Assembly (NCBI RefSeq): GCF_022678625.1
Contig: NZ_JALBYQ010000006.1
Location: 54,659 to 118,658, forward strand
Direction: 5' to 3'
DNA length: 64,000 bases
DNA from: Aliiroseovarius subalbicans
GTDB lineage: Bacteria > Pseudomonadota > Alphaproteobacteria > Rhodobacterales > Rhodobacteraceae
Under the pieces are notes generated by a model. The model worked only from the letters and a program-made list of their open reading frames with translations. It made no database searches and had not been told where the DNA came from. The translations under genes and the position numbers were made by a program. The first letter of the stretch is position 1. Each line of letters opens with the position of its first letter. Shown here one piece after another: positions 9,112 to 17,980 of this stretch.

Positions 9112-9948
9112 TCAGCGGCTATTTGAATTTTCGCGCAGAAGCAGAACCGACGTGACGATCAGGATGGCCGAGGCCAGTACGATCAGGGCTCCGACTGCAT
9201 TGATTTCGGGCGTGATGCCCCGTCGCATGGTCGACCAGATATACATCGGCAGAGTGTTGTCCCGGCCAGTCAGGAAAAAGGTCACCGGAATTTCGTCGAA
9301 GCTGAGCGTGAAGCTCAGAAGACCTGCGCCGATGACGGCGGATCGGATGTTGGGCAGGGTCACGAATAGGAACGTGTGAAGCGGGCCTGCGCCCAGATCC
9401 AGAGATGCCTCTTCGTAACTCTTGGGTAGACGCTGAAGTCGGGCAAAAACCTGGGTGACCACGACCGCCAGAAGCGCTGTTGCATGACCAATGATGACGG
9501 TCTCCAGACTGAGCGGCAAGCCGAACAGCTTGAACATAGATAGCATGGAGATACCCGTGATAATCCCTGGCAGCGCGATGGGCAGCAGAACGAGCTTGCG
9601 AAAGATCCCTTTGCCGGGAAAGCTGAGACGGTCAAGCGCCATCGCCGCCGGAACGCCAATGAGAAGAGTCAAAGTAGTGGCGCAGGTCGCGACATAGAGC
9701 GAGTTCCACAACGCTTCTAGCAACTGCTCGTTGGCGGCAAGCTTGCGGTACCAATCCAGCGTTACTCCAGTCATCGGCCAGCTCAGCGAGCGGGACGAGT
9801 TAAAACTAAAAAGCACAAGCACGACGATAGGCAGATAGAGGAAAGCCAGGATCGCCCCGATCACCACACGCCATGTGATATTGCTCAAGAGTTTTGTCGA
9901 ACTCGTCCGGTTAAGAGCGTCGTCGACAGTCTGTTTAGCTGTGTTCAT
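9112..9948 (-). CDS. potC: polyamine-type ABC transporter permease (PotC family)
   Basis: A 278-residue inner-membrane permease with six or so hydrophobic segments and the EAA-loop signature in YEEASLDLGAGPLHTFLFVTLP, which docks onto the ATPase. An N-terminal leader of about 25 polar residues precedes the first helix. The gene overlaps the PotB-like gene by 4 bases (ATGA), and the pair should form the heterodimeric channel. Assignment to spermidine/putrescine import rests on the family and on the binding protein; iron or other small cations are transported by related systems. Confidence 0.88.
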   Translation of the reverse strand: MNTAKQTVDDALNRTSSTKLLSNITWRVVIGAILAFLYLPIVVLVLFSFNSSRSLSWPMTGVTLDWYRKLAANEQLLEALWNSLYVATCATTLTLLIGVPAAMALDRLSFPGKGIFRKLVLLPIALPGIITGISMLSMFKLFGLPLSLETVIIGHATALLAVVVTQVFARLQRLPKSYEEASLDLGAGPLHTFLFVTLPNIRSAVIGAGLLSFTLSFDEIPVTFFLTGRDNTLPMYIWSTMRRGITPEINAVGALIVLASAILIVTSVLLLRENSNSR

Positions 9949-10808
9949 TCCAACCTCCCGTGGCCAAGTCGTTCGAACCGGTCGGATACGGAAATAATGC
10001 CCAAAACGAGGACCAGCATCACCAGCGCGAGTGCCGAGCCAAGCGGCCAGTTCAACGCTGCCCCGAACTGCGAGGCAATAACATTGGCGACCATCGCTCC
10101 GTCCGGGCCGCCGACCAGAAATGGCGCGATAAAGTCACCAAAGGACAGGCAAAAGGTCATGGTGAAACCTGCGATCACCCCGGTCAGTGACAAGGGCAGT
10201 GTAACCTTGCGAAAGGTTGCGAATGCGCCTTCACCCAGATCGCGCGAGGCTTCGATCAGCGATGGCGGAATCTTCTCCAGAGCCGCGTAGATCGGCATGA
10301 CCATGAACGGGATGAATACATAGGTCAGCGTCAGCACCATGGCGGTGTGGTTGTAGAGAAAAACCGACGAGGGCTCGTCAAGGACCCCGGTGGAGATCAG
10401 GAAGGAATTCAAGATCCCTTGGGTGCCCAGAATTGTTTTCCAAGTGTAGGCACGCAGCAGATAGCTGACCCAAAGCGGCGCAACAACCGCCATGTAGAGC
10501 GCAAGCCGAACGCCGGGGCGCCTGACTTTGAAAACCAGGAAATAGGCATAAGGATAAGCTAAGATCACCGCACTGATGCTAACCAGCCCGGCAATCTTCA
10601 GCGTCCGCAGCAGAACGTTCAGGTATTGCGGATCGGTAATCAGTGTCCGGTAGTTGCCAAGCTGGAAATCGGGAACGAAAAGCGGGAACTGTGCCCGCCA
10701 GAAGGAATAGACCAACAGGATCGTGTAGGGGACGAACATGAAGACGATAGTCCACAAAAGTGGAGGAGACAGGACGAGGCCTGTCCGGATTCTGGTGCCC
10801 AGGGTCAT
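9945..10808 (-). CDS. potB: polyamine-type ABC transporter permease (PotB family)
   Basis: A 287-residue permease with about six membrane segments. The EAA motif is visible as LIEASRDLGEGAFATFRKVTLP around residues 183-204. It overlaps the ATPase gene upstream by 4 bases and the PotC-like gene downstream by 4 bases, so translation is likely coupled. It is the first of the two membrane subunits of the importer. Confidence 0.88.
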   Translation of the reverse strand: MTLGTRIRTGLVLSPPLLWTIVFMFVPYTILLVYSFWRAQFPLFVPDFQLGNYRTLITDPQYLNVLLRTLKIAGLVSISAVILAYPYAYFLVFKVRRPGVRLALYMAVVAPLWVSYLLRAYTWKTILGTQGILNSFLISTGVLDEPSSVFLYNHTAMVLTLTYVFIPFMVMPIYAALEKIPPSLIEASRDLGEGAFATFRKVTLPLSLTGVIAGFTMTFCLSFGDFIAPFLVGGPDGAMVANVIASQFGAALNWPLGSALALVMLVLVLGIISVSDRFERLGHGRLE

Positions 10809-11875
10809 TCGCCCGCCTCCGGCTCAAAACGCATGAGCGTGTCGGCGGCGATCTCAACGGTTACATCCTCGCCTAGTTGTGGCAGGGCGCTCCGGCCCGA
10901 ATGATCCTGCAGCATATGGGAGACAATGATCGCATTCGGCCCTTCGCCAATGACAAGACGGGCCGTGCTACCGTGGTAAAGAAGCTCGTTCAGTTGGCCG
11001 GTGATCCGGTTGGCACCGCCTTCTCCAGAGCCGACGATGCGAACTTTTTCGGGCCGGAACCCAAACTGACCCTCCCTGCATGTCTTCAACCGCTCCGGTA
11101 GTTCAAGCACGTGGTCGTGCAATTGCACATGACCATCGACCACGGCAGACCGGAACATGTTGGTTGAGCCGACAAAATCGGCGACATAGGCCGAGGCTGG
11201 GCGGTCATACAGATCGTCTGGCGTTCCATCCTGCACGACGCGGCCATTCCGCATGACCAGCACTCGGTCTGCCATTGCCAGCGCCTCGTCCTGATCATGG
11301 GTCACCATGATGAAAGTCAGGCCGACTTTCTGGTGCAGATGGCGCAATTCGACTTGCATGGCTTCACGCAGGTTGGCGTCAAGTGCCGAAAGGGGTTCGT
11401 CTAGCAACAACACTTTGGGCCTGCGCACAAGCGCACGCGCCAGCGCCACGCGCTGTCTTTGCCCGCCCGACAACTGACTGGGCATGGCATCGTACTTATC
11501 GCTGAGCCCGACGAGGTCTAGTGCCTCACGGGCCTTCGTTGCCACTTGATTGCGCGGTTCGTCGGTGAATTTCAGCCCGTAGCCGACATTTTTTCCAACG
11601 CTCATATGAGGAAACAAGGCATAGTCCTGAAAAACAACGTTCACGTCGCGCCGGTTGGGCGGCAGGTGAGTCACGTTCTGACCATCCAGCCAGATTGACC
11701 CCTTGGTGGGGTCCTCAAACCCCCCGATCATCCTCAGAAGCGTAGATTTCCCGCATCCTGAAGGCCCCAGCAAAGTGACGAATTCACCGGTTTTAACGGC
11801 CAGCGAAACGTCGTCGACACCGACGACATGTCCCCACTGTTTCGTCACAGATTCGATTCGAACGATCTCAGACAT
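10805..11875 (-). CDS. potA: polyamine-type ABC transporter ATP-binding protein (PotA family)
   Basis: A roughly 356-residue ATPase with Walker A GPSGCGKST, the signature LSGGQRQRVALARAL and Walker B VLLLDEPLSALD, followed by a C-terminal TOBE-like regulatory domain (about residues 240-356). An in-frame ATG lies 9 bases further upstream (11884). The inner ATG is preferred because AGGA sits 8 bases before it. The subunit energises import through the PotB/PotC channel. Confidence 0.92.
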   Translation of the reverse strand: MSEIVRIESVTKQWGHVVGVDDVSLAVKTGEFVTLLGPSGCGKSTLLRMIGGFEDPTKGSIWLDGQNVTHLPPNRRDVNVVFQDYALFPHMSVGKNVGYGLKFTDEPRNQVATKAREALDLVGLSDKYDAMPSQLSGGQRQRVALARALVRRPKVLLLDEPLSALDANLREAMQVELRHLHQKVGLTFIMVTHDQDEALAMADRVLVMRNGRVVQDGTPDDLYDRPASAYVADFVGSTNMFRSAVVDGHVQLHDHVLELPERLKTCREGQFGFRPEKVRIVGSGEGGANRITGQLNELLYHGSTARLVIGEGPNAIIVSHMLQDHSGRSALPQLGEDVTVEIAADTLMRFEPEAGE

Positions 11876-11930
11876 GCGTTCCATCCTGAATAAGGTGCCA
11901 GACCCGGAAGGCCAGGTCTGGCAGTCGTGG

Positions 11931-12983
11931 TTACTGGCTTTTCACTGCGTTCCACGCGTTGGTGTATGTCTGCAGGCGGTCTCCCAGGTTTTCCCACAGC
12001 AACAGGCTGTTGAGGTATTCCGGATCGTCCTGGTGCAGCGCCGTGAACTGTTCTTCGCTCATGCAGTTGCGGGCTGCGACCGGGTTGGTTACCGAATAGC
12101 CGTTGACGTTGGCCACCCCGCATTGCCCCTGTTCGCTGATTGCCATGTTCAGAAACTGATAGGCGCATTCCGCGTTCGGCGTACCTGCAACCATCATGAA
12201 GCTGTCCATCCAGCCTTCTGCGTTTTCCTCTGGGATGAATTCGACGACCTCGATGCCTTCGTCAGCCAAAAGCGCCGACTGGTAGCCAGCCCAGGTGTTT
12301 GAAATCCACACTTCGCCCGATTTATAGAGATCGACAAGCTCGCCCGCAGTCGACCAGTATTTCCGAACCAAAGGTTTCTGGTCAACAAGCGAGGTTTGGG
12401 CCGCGGCGATCTGCTCGTCGGTCAGGTTGTAGATATTCATGTTCCCGTTATGACGCGCGGCGACGTAGATCGCGCTCTTGTCATCCCAAAGCGAAATCCG
12501 GCCTTCAAGTGCTGGATCCCACAGAGCCGCCAGCGAGGTCGGCGGAGTGTCGAACTTGTCCGGGCGATACATGAAGGCAATCGCCCCCCAAGCATAGGGA
12601 ACTCCATATACCTTGCCATCGACATTAATGCTCTCGCCGGAGCGGAACTGGTCATAAATCTCGTTCCAGCGATCGATTCGACTGGTGTCTATCGGCTCAA
12701 CAAAGCCTGCGGCAATCAGCGGAGCGGTCGAGTCACTCGGCGGTGAAATCAGGTCGAAAACCCCGCCACCCGCGGCAAGCTTAGGCGCGAAATCGTCGCT
12801 GGAGCCAACATAGGTGGCTGAGACCTTGCAACCGGTGGCTTCCTCAAAAGGCTTAACAAAGCTGTCATCAGCATAGCCCTCCCATGTTAACAAGTTCAGC
12901 TCGCCCGCGAAGGCTGGCGCGACCGATGCGAGGATCATCGCGGTGGCACTCACCCCTGCGGTCAATTTAGCGGTTCGTTTCAT
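11931..12983 (-). CDS. potD: periplasmic polyamine-type solute-binding protein (PotD family)
   Basis: A 350-residue secreted protein. The true start is the ATG at 12983 with GGGAGAAG just upstream. It gives a lysine-containing N-terminus, a hydrophobic core and a cleavage site near AFA-GE at residues 22-24. The mature protein begins LNLLTWEGYADDSFVKPFEE, which is typical of PotD/PotF-like binding proteins, and has the C-terminal helical region of that family. It should capture the substrate in the periplasm. The start lies 17 bases inside the end of the regulator gene, so the importer and its regulator are cotranscribed. Confidence 0.88.
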   Translation of the reverse strand: MKRTAKLTAGVSATAMILASVAPAFAGELNLLTWEGYADDSFVKPFEEATGCKVSATYVGSSDDFAPKLAAGGGVFDLISPPSDSTAPLIAAGFVEPIDTSRIDRWNEIYDQFRSGESINVDGKVYGVPYAWGAIAFMYRPDKFDTPPTSLAALWDPALEGRISLWDDKSAIYVAARHNGNMNIYNLTDEQIAAAQTSLVDQKPLVRKYWSTAGELVDLYKSGEVWISNTWAGYQSALLADEGIEVVEFIPEENAEGWMDSFMMVAGTPNAECAYQFLNMAISEQGQCGVANVNGYSVTNPVAARNCMSEEQFTALHQDDPEYLNSLLLWENLGDRLQTYTNAWNAVKSQ

Positions 12984-14376
12984 TTTTCTTCTCCCTGTCT
13001 GATGATATGTCATGGCTGGGCGCCTGTGGTGGCGGCGCGGTCTTGCGAACGACGGTCCCGATGTCCACTCCAAGTGCCTTTGCGGCTTTTCTTTTTGATC
13101 CGTGAATTTGAATTGCCTTGTCGATCAAGGCACGCTCGAAGCGGCGGACTTCGCTGCGCAGATCCAGCGTCGATGTGGCCGATAGGGTGTGAAACGCGCT
13201 GTCACCTTCAACATGAACAGCACTCAGCAGTACGTCGAGCAGTTCGTCGAGCCCATCTGAATCGTCGATGAAGACGGTGATGCGCTGAATGATGTTGTGC
13301 AACTCGCGGATGTTTCCTGGAAAGCTGTAATCGGCCAAGATTTCGCGGATGCGCTGCGGCACGATCATTGGGGCATGGCGGCGCTGGTTGATCGTCCGCG
13401 AAAACCGGTCGATCAGGTGATTAACCAACGGTGGCAGGTCGCGAAGCGGCGGGACCTTCAGTTCGATCACCGCCAGCCGAAAGTAAAGATCTGAGCGGAA
13501 TTCGCCCCGATCGACAAGCTCCTTAAGAGCGCGGTTGGTAGCGGCAATGATACGCGGAGGTCGGCGCCCGGAAGTCGGCTCGAACCCGGCTTGGAGTTTC
13601 CGGTCCTCAAGATAACCCACCAACCTGACTTGCACCCTGCGCGGCAACTCGGCCACCTCGTCGAGAAAGACGGTACCGCCTTGAGATCTGTCCAGAATGC
13701 CCTCTCCACCGGCACCGAACAGCAGCGTGTTTAATTCCGCTTCACTTGAGGATGCACAATTGACGAGGAAAAAGGGATCGCGGGCATCCGAAACCGAGTT
13801 GTGAAGGAAGCGGCCGATTTCTGTCTTGCCGACACCAGATTCACCAGTGATCAGGATCTTGGCGTTTTGTCGGACGGCACGTTCACCGCGGTTAAGAAGC
13901 CGATTGATCGCGGGGCAGAGACGCCGCTGCTCAGAAAAATCGGGCCGGGTTCTCTCGGAGGCGAAAAAATCGGATCTTTCGGCCGAGGCGCGGTTCAAGA
14001 CCCGATCGCGCCGGTGCTCGAAAGCCTCGATGTCACGCAGAATGATCAACCGGATTTTGCGCCCCCCGGGCCCATGCCGCGTGGTCGCCATGAGGGTCTG
14101 GCCCTCGCTACCGCGCAGGGCGAAATCGTTGCTGCGCCCATCTCGCACGGCGCGCTCGACGTTGTCCCACCCGTCTACGTCACAGCTGAGATCAGCAGGG
14201 TCTGTGCCCTCAAGGCTACCACCGACTCCAAGCAGCCGAGCGGCCACTCCGTTTGCTGACACCACCAGCCCGTCCGGCCCCAGTGAGACGATCCCATCGC
14301 CAAGCACATCGAGGCTGTCATTTGCGGCCTCCTTGGTTTCGACGGAAAAAATGGGGTGTTCAGGCCAAATGTTCAT
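12967..14376 (-). CDS. AAA+ (NtrC-like) transcription regulator lacking the GAFTGA loop
   Basis: A 469-residue regulator with an N-terminal PAS-like domain (about 20-115), a central AAA+ domain and a C-terminal Fis-type HTH (about 405-445). Walker A is GESGVGKT at 178-185, Walker B GGTVFLDEV at 233-241 and the sensor region PGNIRELHN near 353-361. Where sigma-54 activators carry GAFTGA, this protein reads LLFGAGGEGILD, so the sigma-54-contacting loop is missing. By analogy with TyrR-like proteins it may act on sigma-70 promoters or as a repressor. It is sandwiched between the PAS protein gene (1-base overlap) and the binding-protein gene (17-base overlap). Confidence 0.85.
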   Translation of the reverse strand: MNIWPEHPIFSVETKEAANDSLDVLGDGIVSLGPDGLVVSANGVAARLLGVGGSLEGTDPADLSCDVDGWDNVERAVRDGRSNDFALRGSEGQTLMATTRHGPGGRKIRLIILRDIEAFEHRRDRVLNRASAERSDFFASERTRPDFSEQRRLCPAINRLLNRGERAVRQNAKILITGESGVGKTEIGRFLHNSVSDARDPFFLVNCASSSEAELNTLLFGAGGEGILDRSQGGTVFLDEVAELPRRVQVRLVGYLEDRKLQAGFEPTSGRRPPRIIAATNRALKELVDRGEFRSDLYFRLAVIELKVPPLRDLPPLVNHLIDRFSRTINQRRHAPMIVPQRIREILADYSFPGNIRELHNIIQRITVFIDDSDGLDELLDVLLSAVHVEGDSAFHTLSATSTLDLRSEVRRFERALIDKAIQIHGSKRKAAKALGVDIGTVVRKTAPPPQAPSHDISSDREKKNETNR

Positions 14377-15179
14377 CAGCGCTGCGCTTTCTCATCATTT
14401 TTTCGGATATTACCAATCACACCGCCGCGGCGTCTTGGGGCAAGGCTCCAGTGAATACCCCCTTCTTCCATGGTTCGGCTCTTTCGATCCTTAATCACCT
14501 CGTGGAGAACATTCAGCGCCCGTGAATGCCTTCCGGTTGTGGACAGGCTCTCAGCCATCAGGTTTTCAGTCGTTTCGCCAAGGATTTCGCAGGCGGCTGG
14601 ATTGGCCAAAATCACTTCTGCGGCATCGTTGAAGGCGATAACTCCGCAGGGCAGGTCGGTCAGGATATCAAGCGTTTCGTCTAGCTTGGCTTTGAAGCGC
14701 TCTTCACGCAGGCGATGCTTGCCAACATCGCGCACGATCCCGAAAATGCGCAGAAGTAGGCCGTTCTCAATATGAGCCCGTACGTCATTTTCCACAAATA
14801 TTTCAACACCATCATAGCGCATATCGAGCGCCGGGCCGGCATCCATTTCGAATCCGCTCCTGATGAGTGCTCGAACGAATGCCTCGTTCTGTTCGTTCCA
14901 AGAAAAGATTTCAGCGGTAGGGCGCGAGTTAAAATCCTTATCGGGGTCTAGCAGGTAGAGTTGCGCCATGGCTGGATTGGAGAGCCGCCAGAACGGATCA
15001 TTCTCGAAAACCTGGCGCACGATCTCACGGTCAGGTGCAGTCAGATCGACCGGTTCGCCAAATTCCATGCACCAGCAGGCATCACTTGACGCGGCAATGA
15101 TTTCCGAGAGTATCTCGGCATCAAGCTGTAGCGCCTTTTGGGTCGCCGTCGAGGTGCCGCTTTGATTCGATGCATTCAT
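14376..15179 (-). CDS. PAS-domain sensor protein
   Basis: A cytoplasmic protein of about 267 residues with two PAS-like regions: one near residues 30-150, and a clearer one near 165-235 with the run DLPCGVIAFNDAAEVILANPA. No kinase, cyclase or DNA-binding domain follows, so it is a stand-alone sensor. The ATG at 15179 is preferred over one 15 bases earlier because the extra residues are not family-like. Its stop overlaps the start of the AAA+ regulator gene by one base (TGATG). The two proteins probably form a sensor/effector pair controlling the downstream importer. Confidence 0.75.
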   Translation of the reverse strand: MNASNQSGTSTATQKALQLDAEILSEIIAASSDACWCMEFGEPVDLTAPDREIVRQVFENDPFWRLSNPAMAQLYLLDPDKDFNSRPTAEIFSWNEQNEAFVRALIRSGFEMDAGPALDMRYDGVEIFVENDVRAHIENGLLLRIFGIVRDVGKHRLREERFKAKLDETLDILTDLPCGVIAFNDAAEVILANPAACEILGETTENLMAESLSTTGRHSRALNVLHEVIKDRKSRTMEEGGIHWSLAPRRRGGVIGNIRKNDEKAQR

Positions 15180-15194
15180 GCAGCAACGATGCAA

Positions 15195-15934
15195 TACCTC
15201 ATCATTTGAGTCAACTGATATCTAGTTAGAGCCCAAAGTTGTTGGCCGAACCGGGCCATGTAGACCAGTTCGGGGTCGGCGATGTTGGCACTATCTGCAA
15301 TTTCTTTTTTACACGCGAATGTCGCGGTCGGCGGTTTGCACCTGTATCCCCTGCACTCGCAAAGCTCTGTTCTGTCCCGCTCCCTTCCGGTTCCGACACC
15401 ACGCAGCAGAGGGTTCGGTTTGGGTCCGACTTTGCAAACTGAAGTTGGATGACCGGTCTGGCGACATCAGCTGCAACGCAGCGATGAGCGTGCCGCACCT
15501 GCGAGCGAATGCTGCATCGGCAACCCTCGGAGGGGCAACGGCGATTTTTATCCGCTCAGCGGACCTTAGTGCCGAGCGCAGCTAACGGCTGGAACGAGTC
15601 CATCCCGTGAATTCGATTTTCTCGCTGCACGTGCTCGCAGCAGGAAAACCTCCGCAACCGCATCATTTTCAACGCGGCTGTACAGCGTCAAAACCAGTCG
15701 TTTATGCATGCCGCAGTGAGATTTATTGCCCAAGTTCACAAATCGCGGGACAAAACCGCCGTTCGCCGCTTCAATCACCAATGGCTGCTAACCCTGCTTT
15801 TTTGCAGGGTTAGGTTGGACTGTGACCGGCGTTCTTTCTCAATTATTGAAGGACCGCAATGACGGTTTGGACGGGTGCCAATCTTCTCCCAAAACCATCA
15901 GCAGAAGTTGCCCGAATCAAGCCTGTTTCGACGC
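15195..15934. other. non-coding stretch before the mobile-element cluster
   Basis: No open frame here looks protein-like on either strand. The region holds upstream promoter DNA for the PAS gene and a strong symmetric hairpin at 15788-15813. It ends at the terminal repeat of the decayed transposon. Confidence 0.5.
15788..15813. repeat. perfect 10-bp inverted repeat with T6 loop
   Basis: CTAACCCTGC (15788-15797) and GCAGGGTTAG (15804-15813) flank six T residues. The T-run is in the loop, not after the stem, which argues against a standard intrinsic terminator. Confidence 0.7.
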
Positions 15935-15962
15935 TGTCACTGTGCCCTTTATTTCTGGACGC
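15935..15962 (+). repeat. left terminal inverted repeat of the decayed transposon
   Basis: It reads TGTCACTGTGCCCTTTATTT and continues CTGGACGC. It matches the reverse complement of 17981-18008 with four mismatches. A second copy of the inner motif (TGTGCCCTTAATTACTGG) follows at 15993-16010 in the same orientation. Confidence 0.8.
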
Positions 15963-16003
15963 GAACGTATTCGAGGTATTCTCGTAGGTTCTTGTGCCCT
16001 TAA

Positions 16004-16444
16004 TTACTGGATATCCACAGGTTGTTGGCGGGCGGTTTCCAAGATCTTTTCTGCGTATCGTAGCAGTTCCCCGCGGTCTGCCGTTTCGCCGAGTCGGCTA
16101 ATCGCTTGTTTCGCGGCGGCTAGATATTCGGGTCTTGCGACGTTGGGACGGACAGATTTGTACGCGGGGGATTGATCGTTCTTTTTTACGACATCTCGGC
16201 TCTGATAGTTCGGCAAACTGCCAGCGAGCCGCATCACTCGAGCCAAAAGTTTCCGCTTGTATGGAAAGGCATTGTGAAGTCTTGTTTCCGTGGTCAGATC
16301 ATTGCGCACGGCGAACGCAACCCCGAGCATGGGACGGAACAGTCCAAGATACAGAGCTTCCAGCATTGCAAAGCGTTGACTGAGGTCTCTTGAAAACAGC
16401 GTAGCATGACGAAGCTCTGGTGTGAGAATTTGGACAACCTGCAT
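16004..16444 (-). pseudogene. gene fragment inside the decayed transposon
   Basis: A 146-codon open frame lies between the left terminal repeat and the IS200 insertion. Its last part (YLAAAKQAISRLGETADRGELL and on to QQPVDIQ) is protein-like. It is not in frame with the transposase upstream. By position it should be the 3' end of the transposase or of an accessory gene such as tniB or tniQ, shortened by deletion. I cannot assign it to a family. Confidence 0.4.
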
Positions 16445-16453
16445 ACTGAACGA

Positions 16454-16473
16454 CTACCGGCTGGCGCCGGTAG
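16454..16473. repeat. IS200 right-end hairpin
   Basis: CTACCGGC (16454-16461) and GCCGGTAG (16466-16473) pair around TGGC. The stem includes the stop codon of tnpA. Subterminal hairpins of this kind are the TnpA recognition structures in IS200/IS605 elements. Confidence 0.7.
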
Positions 16474-16870
16474 GATCAGCGATGTGCTTTTCCAAGTACT
16501 GAAGTACGATGTCTTCGGTGATGGCCCCGTTGGTGGTTGAAAAATACCCCCTGCCCCAAAACCGGCAGCCCCAATACCGCTTGCGGATCGCTGGAAACTC
16601 GCGCTGCACCTTGAACGACGAACGGCCCTTCATCTTGCGCACCAGGTCCGAAATCGCCAGCTTCGGCGGCACCGATACGAACATATGCACGTGATCGCTC
16701 GACAGCACCCCGCGCAAGATGTCGACCTCGTTCTCGCGGCAGACCTGACGGCAGATGTCGCGCACCCGCAGGCGCAATGCTCCGGTGAGGACCTTGTAGC
16801 GGTACTTGGTCGACCAGACGAGGTGATAGCGGTGGTAGTAAACGCAGTGTTTGCCAGTGCCATATTGCAT
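16454..16870 (-). CDS. tnpA: IS200/IS605-family Y1 transposase TnpA
   Basis: A 138-residue HUH single-strand transposase. The HUH motif is H60-V-H62 in SSDHVHMFVSVP, and the catalytic tyrosine is Y125 in EDIVLQYLEKH. The N-terminal CVYYHRYHLVWSTKYRYKVL region is typical of the family, and the length is normal. The start at 16870 is chosen over 16876 because GAGGG is 7 bases before it. There is no tnpB partner, so it is IS200-like. The gene looks intact, and its 3' end forms a hairpin expected at the element's right end. Confidence 0.93.
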   Translation of the reverse strand: MQYGTGKHCVYYHRYHLVWSTKYRYKVLTGALRLRVRDICRQVCRENEVDILRGVLSSDHVHMFVSVPPKLAISDLVRKMKGRSSFKVQREFPAIRKRYWGCRFWGRGYFSTTNGAITEDIVLQYLEKHIADPTGASR

Positions 16871-16936
16871 GATCATACCCTCTGGAAAATGAGCCTCCGA
16901 CCCGGCTGCGGCTCATTTTCCAGAGGGTATGATCAT
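16869..16936. repeat. perfect 27-bp inverted repeat upstream of tnpA
   Basis: Bases 16869-16895 and 16910-16936 are exact reverse complements around a 14-base loop (TCCGACCCGGCTGC). The stem covers the ribosome site (AGAGGG) and the start codon of tnpA. It could sequester the start in mRNA, as is known for IS200, and could be part of the element's left-end structure. A second small stem (TCCGAC...GTCGGA) lies just beyond, near 16967-16981. Confidence 0.75.
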
Positions 16937-16985
16937 AAGGCGATTCTTTCACGCTGAAGCGGGTCCGACTGAAGGTCGGAGGGTT

Positions 16986-17849
16986 GAAACCAATGAGTGG
17001 ATACTCAATCACAATACCCCATTCAGCGCAGGCCGACTGGAAGGCGTCGCTGCGAAAGTCTCGCCCATTATCTACGTGAATAGCCTGCGGAATCCCGGAT
17101 GCTGGCCAATATAGGGCTTCCATTGATTCTGGCGTGCGGATCAGCTTCGGTCTCACGCAATGATCGAGACACAGGCCAATGGATAGAACCGATGGGGTGT
17201 CAAAACTGACGTAAGCACCCAGTACAACCCGGGTCGTCACATCGATTGCGAGGGTCAGCCATGGTCGAGCCAGAGGCTTGCGCTCAACCTGGTCGACAAG
17301 AATGATATCCGCCAAAGTATGATCGATCTGAACGACCTCCAAGGGGCGTTCCACGTCCAAGCCCCCTGCCCTTGCCTCGAATACCTGCCTCGCGGCCTTT
17401 GCACCCTTCCGCTTCCGCATCACCTCACGCTGATCCATAGCATCTAAACGAGCCTTAATCGTGCGGCGGGTTGGTAGTCGAAAACCCTTGGCAGCACATT
17501 CCGCTCTGATCTCGCCAACTATCCGCAAAAAACTGGGGGGTTCGAGTACGAGGTAATGTTAGCGCAAAACCCGCTCGACGATGCTCTCCACCTCAAATCC
17601 CAAGCGACGTGAGCCATGCTTTGGGCCGCGGGGCTTCGGAACCAGCGCGCTCGCGCGCCCGTCATTGAGTTTGAGACGGCGATATAGCTCCCACACCGAG
17701 CTTCGGGAAACACCCAGCTCCCTGGCCGCAGTCAAAAGCGGCGGACCTATATCTTTCCCCGCTTGATCAAGCTCCAGAATTGGCCGCAAAATGTTAGCTC
17801 GCTTGATTGCGAGCTCCTGATCTTCTAGATCCTTTGCTTTGTTTGCCAA
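16986..17849 (-). pseudogene. TniA/TnsB-like DDE transposase, interrupted and truncated
   Basis: Reading from 17849, an HTH-containing N-terminus (VSRSSVWELYRRLKL) runs to an in-frame TAA at 17559-17561. The same frame then continues with typical transposase sequence. The first catalytic Asp is in EVVQIDHTLADI and the second in AIHVDNGRDFRSDAF. Homology ends after GIVIEYPLIG, where the IS200 element begins, so the catalytic Glu and the C-terminal half are lost. It resembles the intact transposase at 40063-41697 in layout. Two independent disabling events, a nonsense codon and an insertion, show an old remnant. Confidence 0.8.
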
Positions 17850-17890
17850 ACTTAAATACCGATCAACTTATCCACAGGACGGACAGTCTC

Positions 17891-17950
17891 GTAATTAAAG
17901 ACACAGTCCGGCAATTAATGATACAGTCCAGAAATCAAGGGCACAATCAA
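17891..17950 (+). repeat. three tandem 20-bp subterminal repeats (transposase-binding array)
   Basis: Three head-to-tail units begin at 17891, 17911 and 17931, with the shared core GYAATTAAnGnYACAGTC. A fourth unit is inside the right terminal repeat (17988-18007). The same motif is at the left end in inverse orientation. Spaced repeats like these are the usual binding sites of TnsB/TniA transposases. Confidence 0.75.
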
Positions 17951-17980
17951 GAACTGATTTTGCTTAGCTTTTTGAAGCAA

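Larger units (their letters stand above)
16454..16985 (-). mobile_element. IS200-type insertion within the transposon transposase
   Basis: The element contains an intact tnpA. The transposase homology of the host element stops near 16986 and does not resume, so the left end of the IS (relative to tnpA) is near 16985. The other end lies just past the hairpin at 16454-16473. Exact ends are uncertain because this family makes no target duplication. Confidence 0.65.

Noticed and set aside
16476..17528. A single 350-residue transposase spanning the IS200 insertion
   Set aside because: After GIVIEYPLIG the reading passes into IS200 DNA opposite or out of frame with tnpA, so the continuous frame is accidental.
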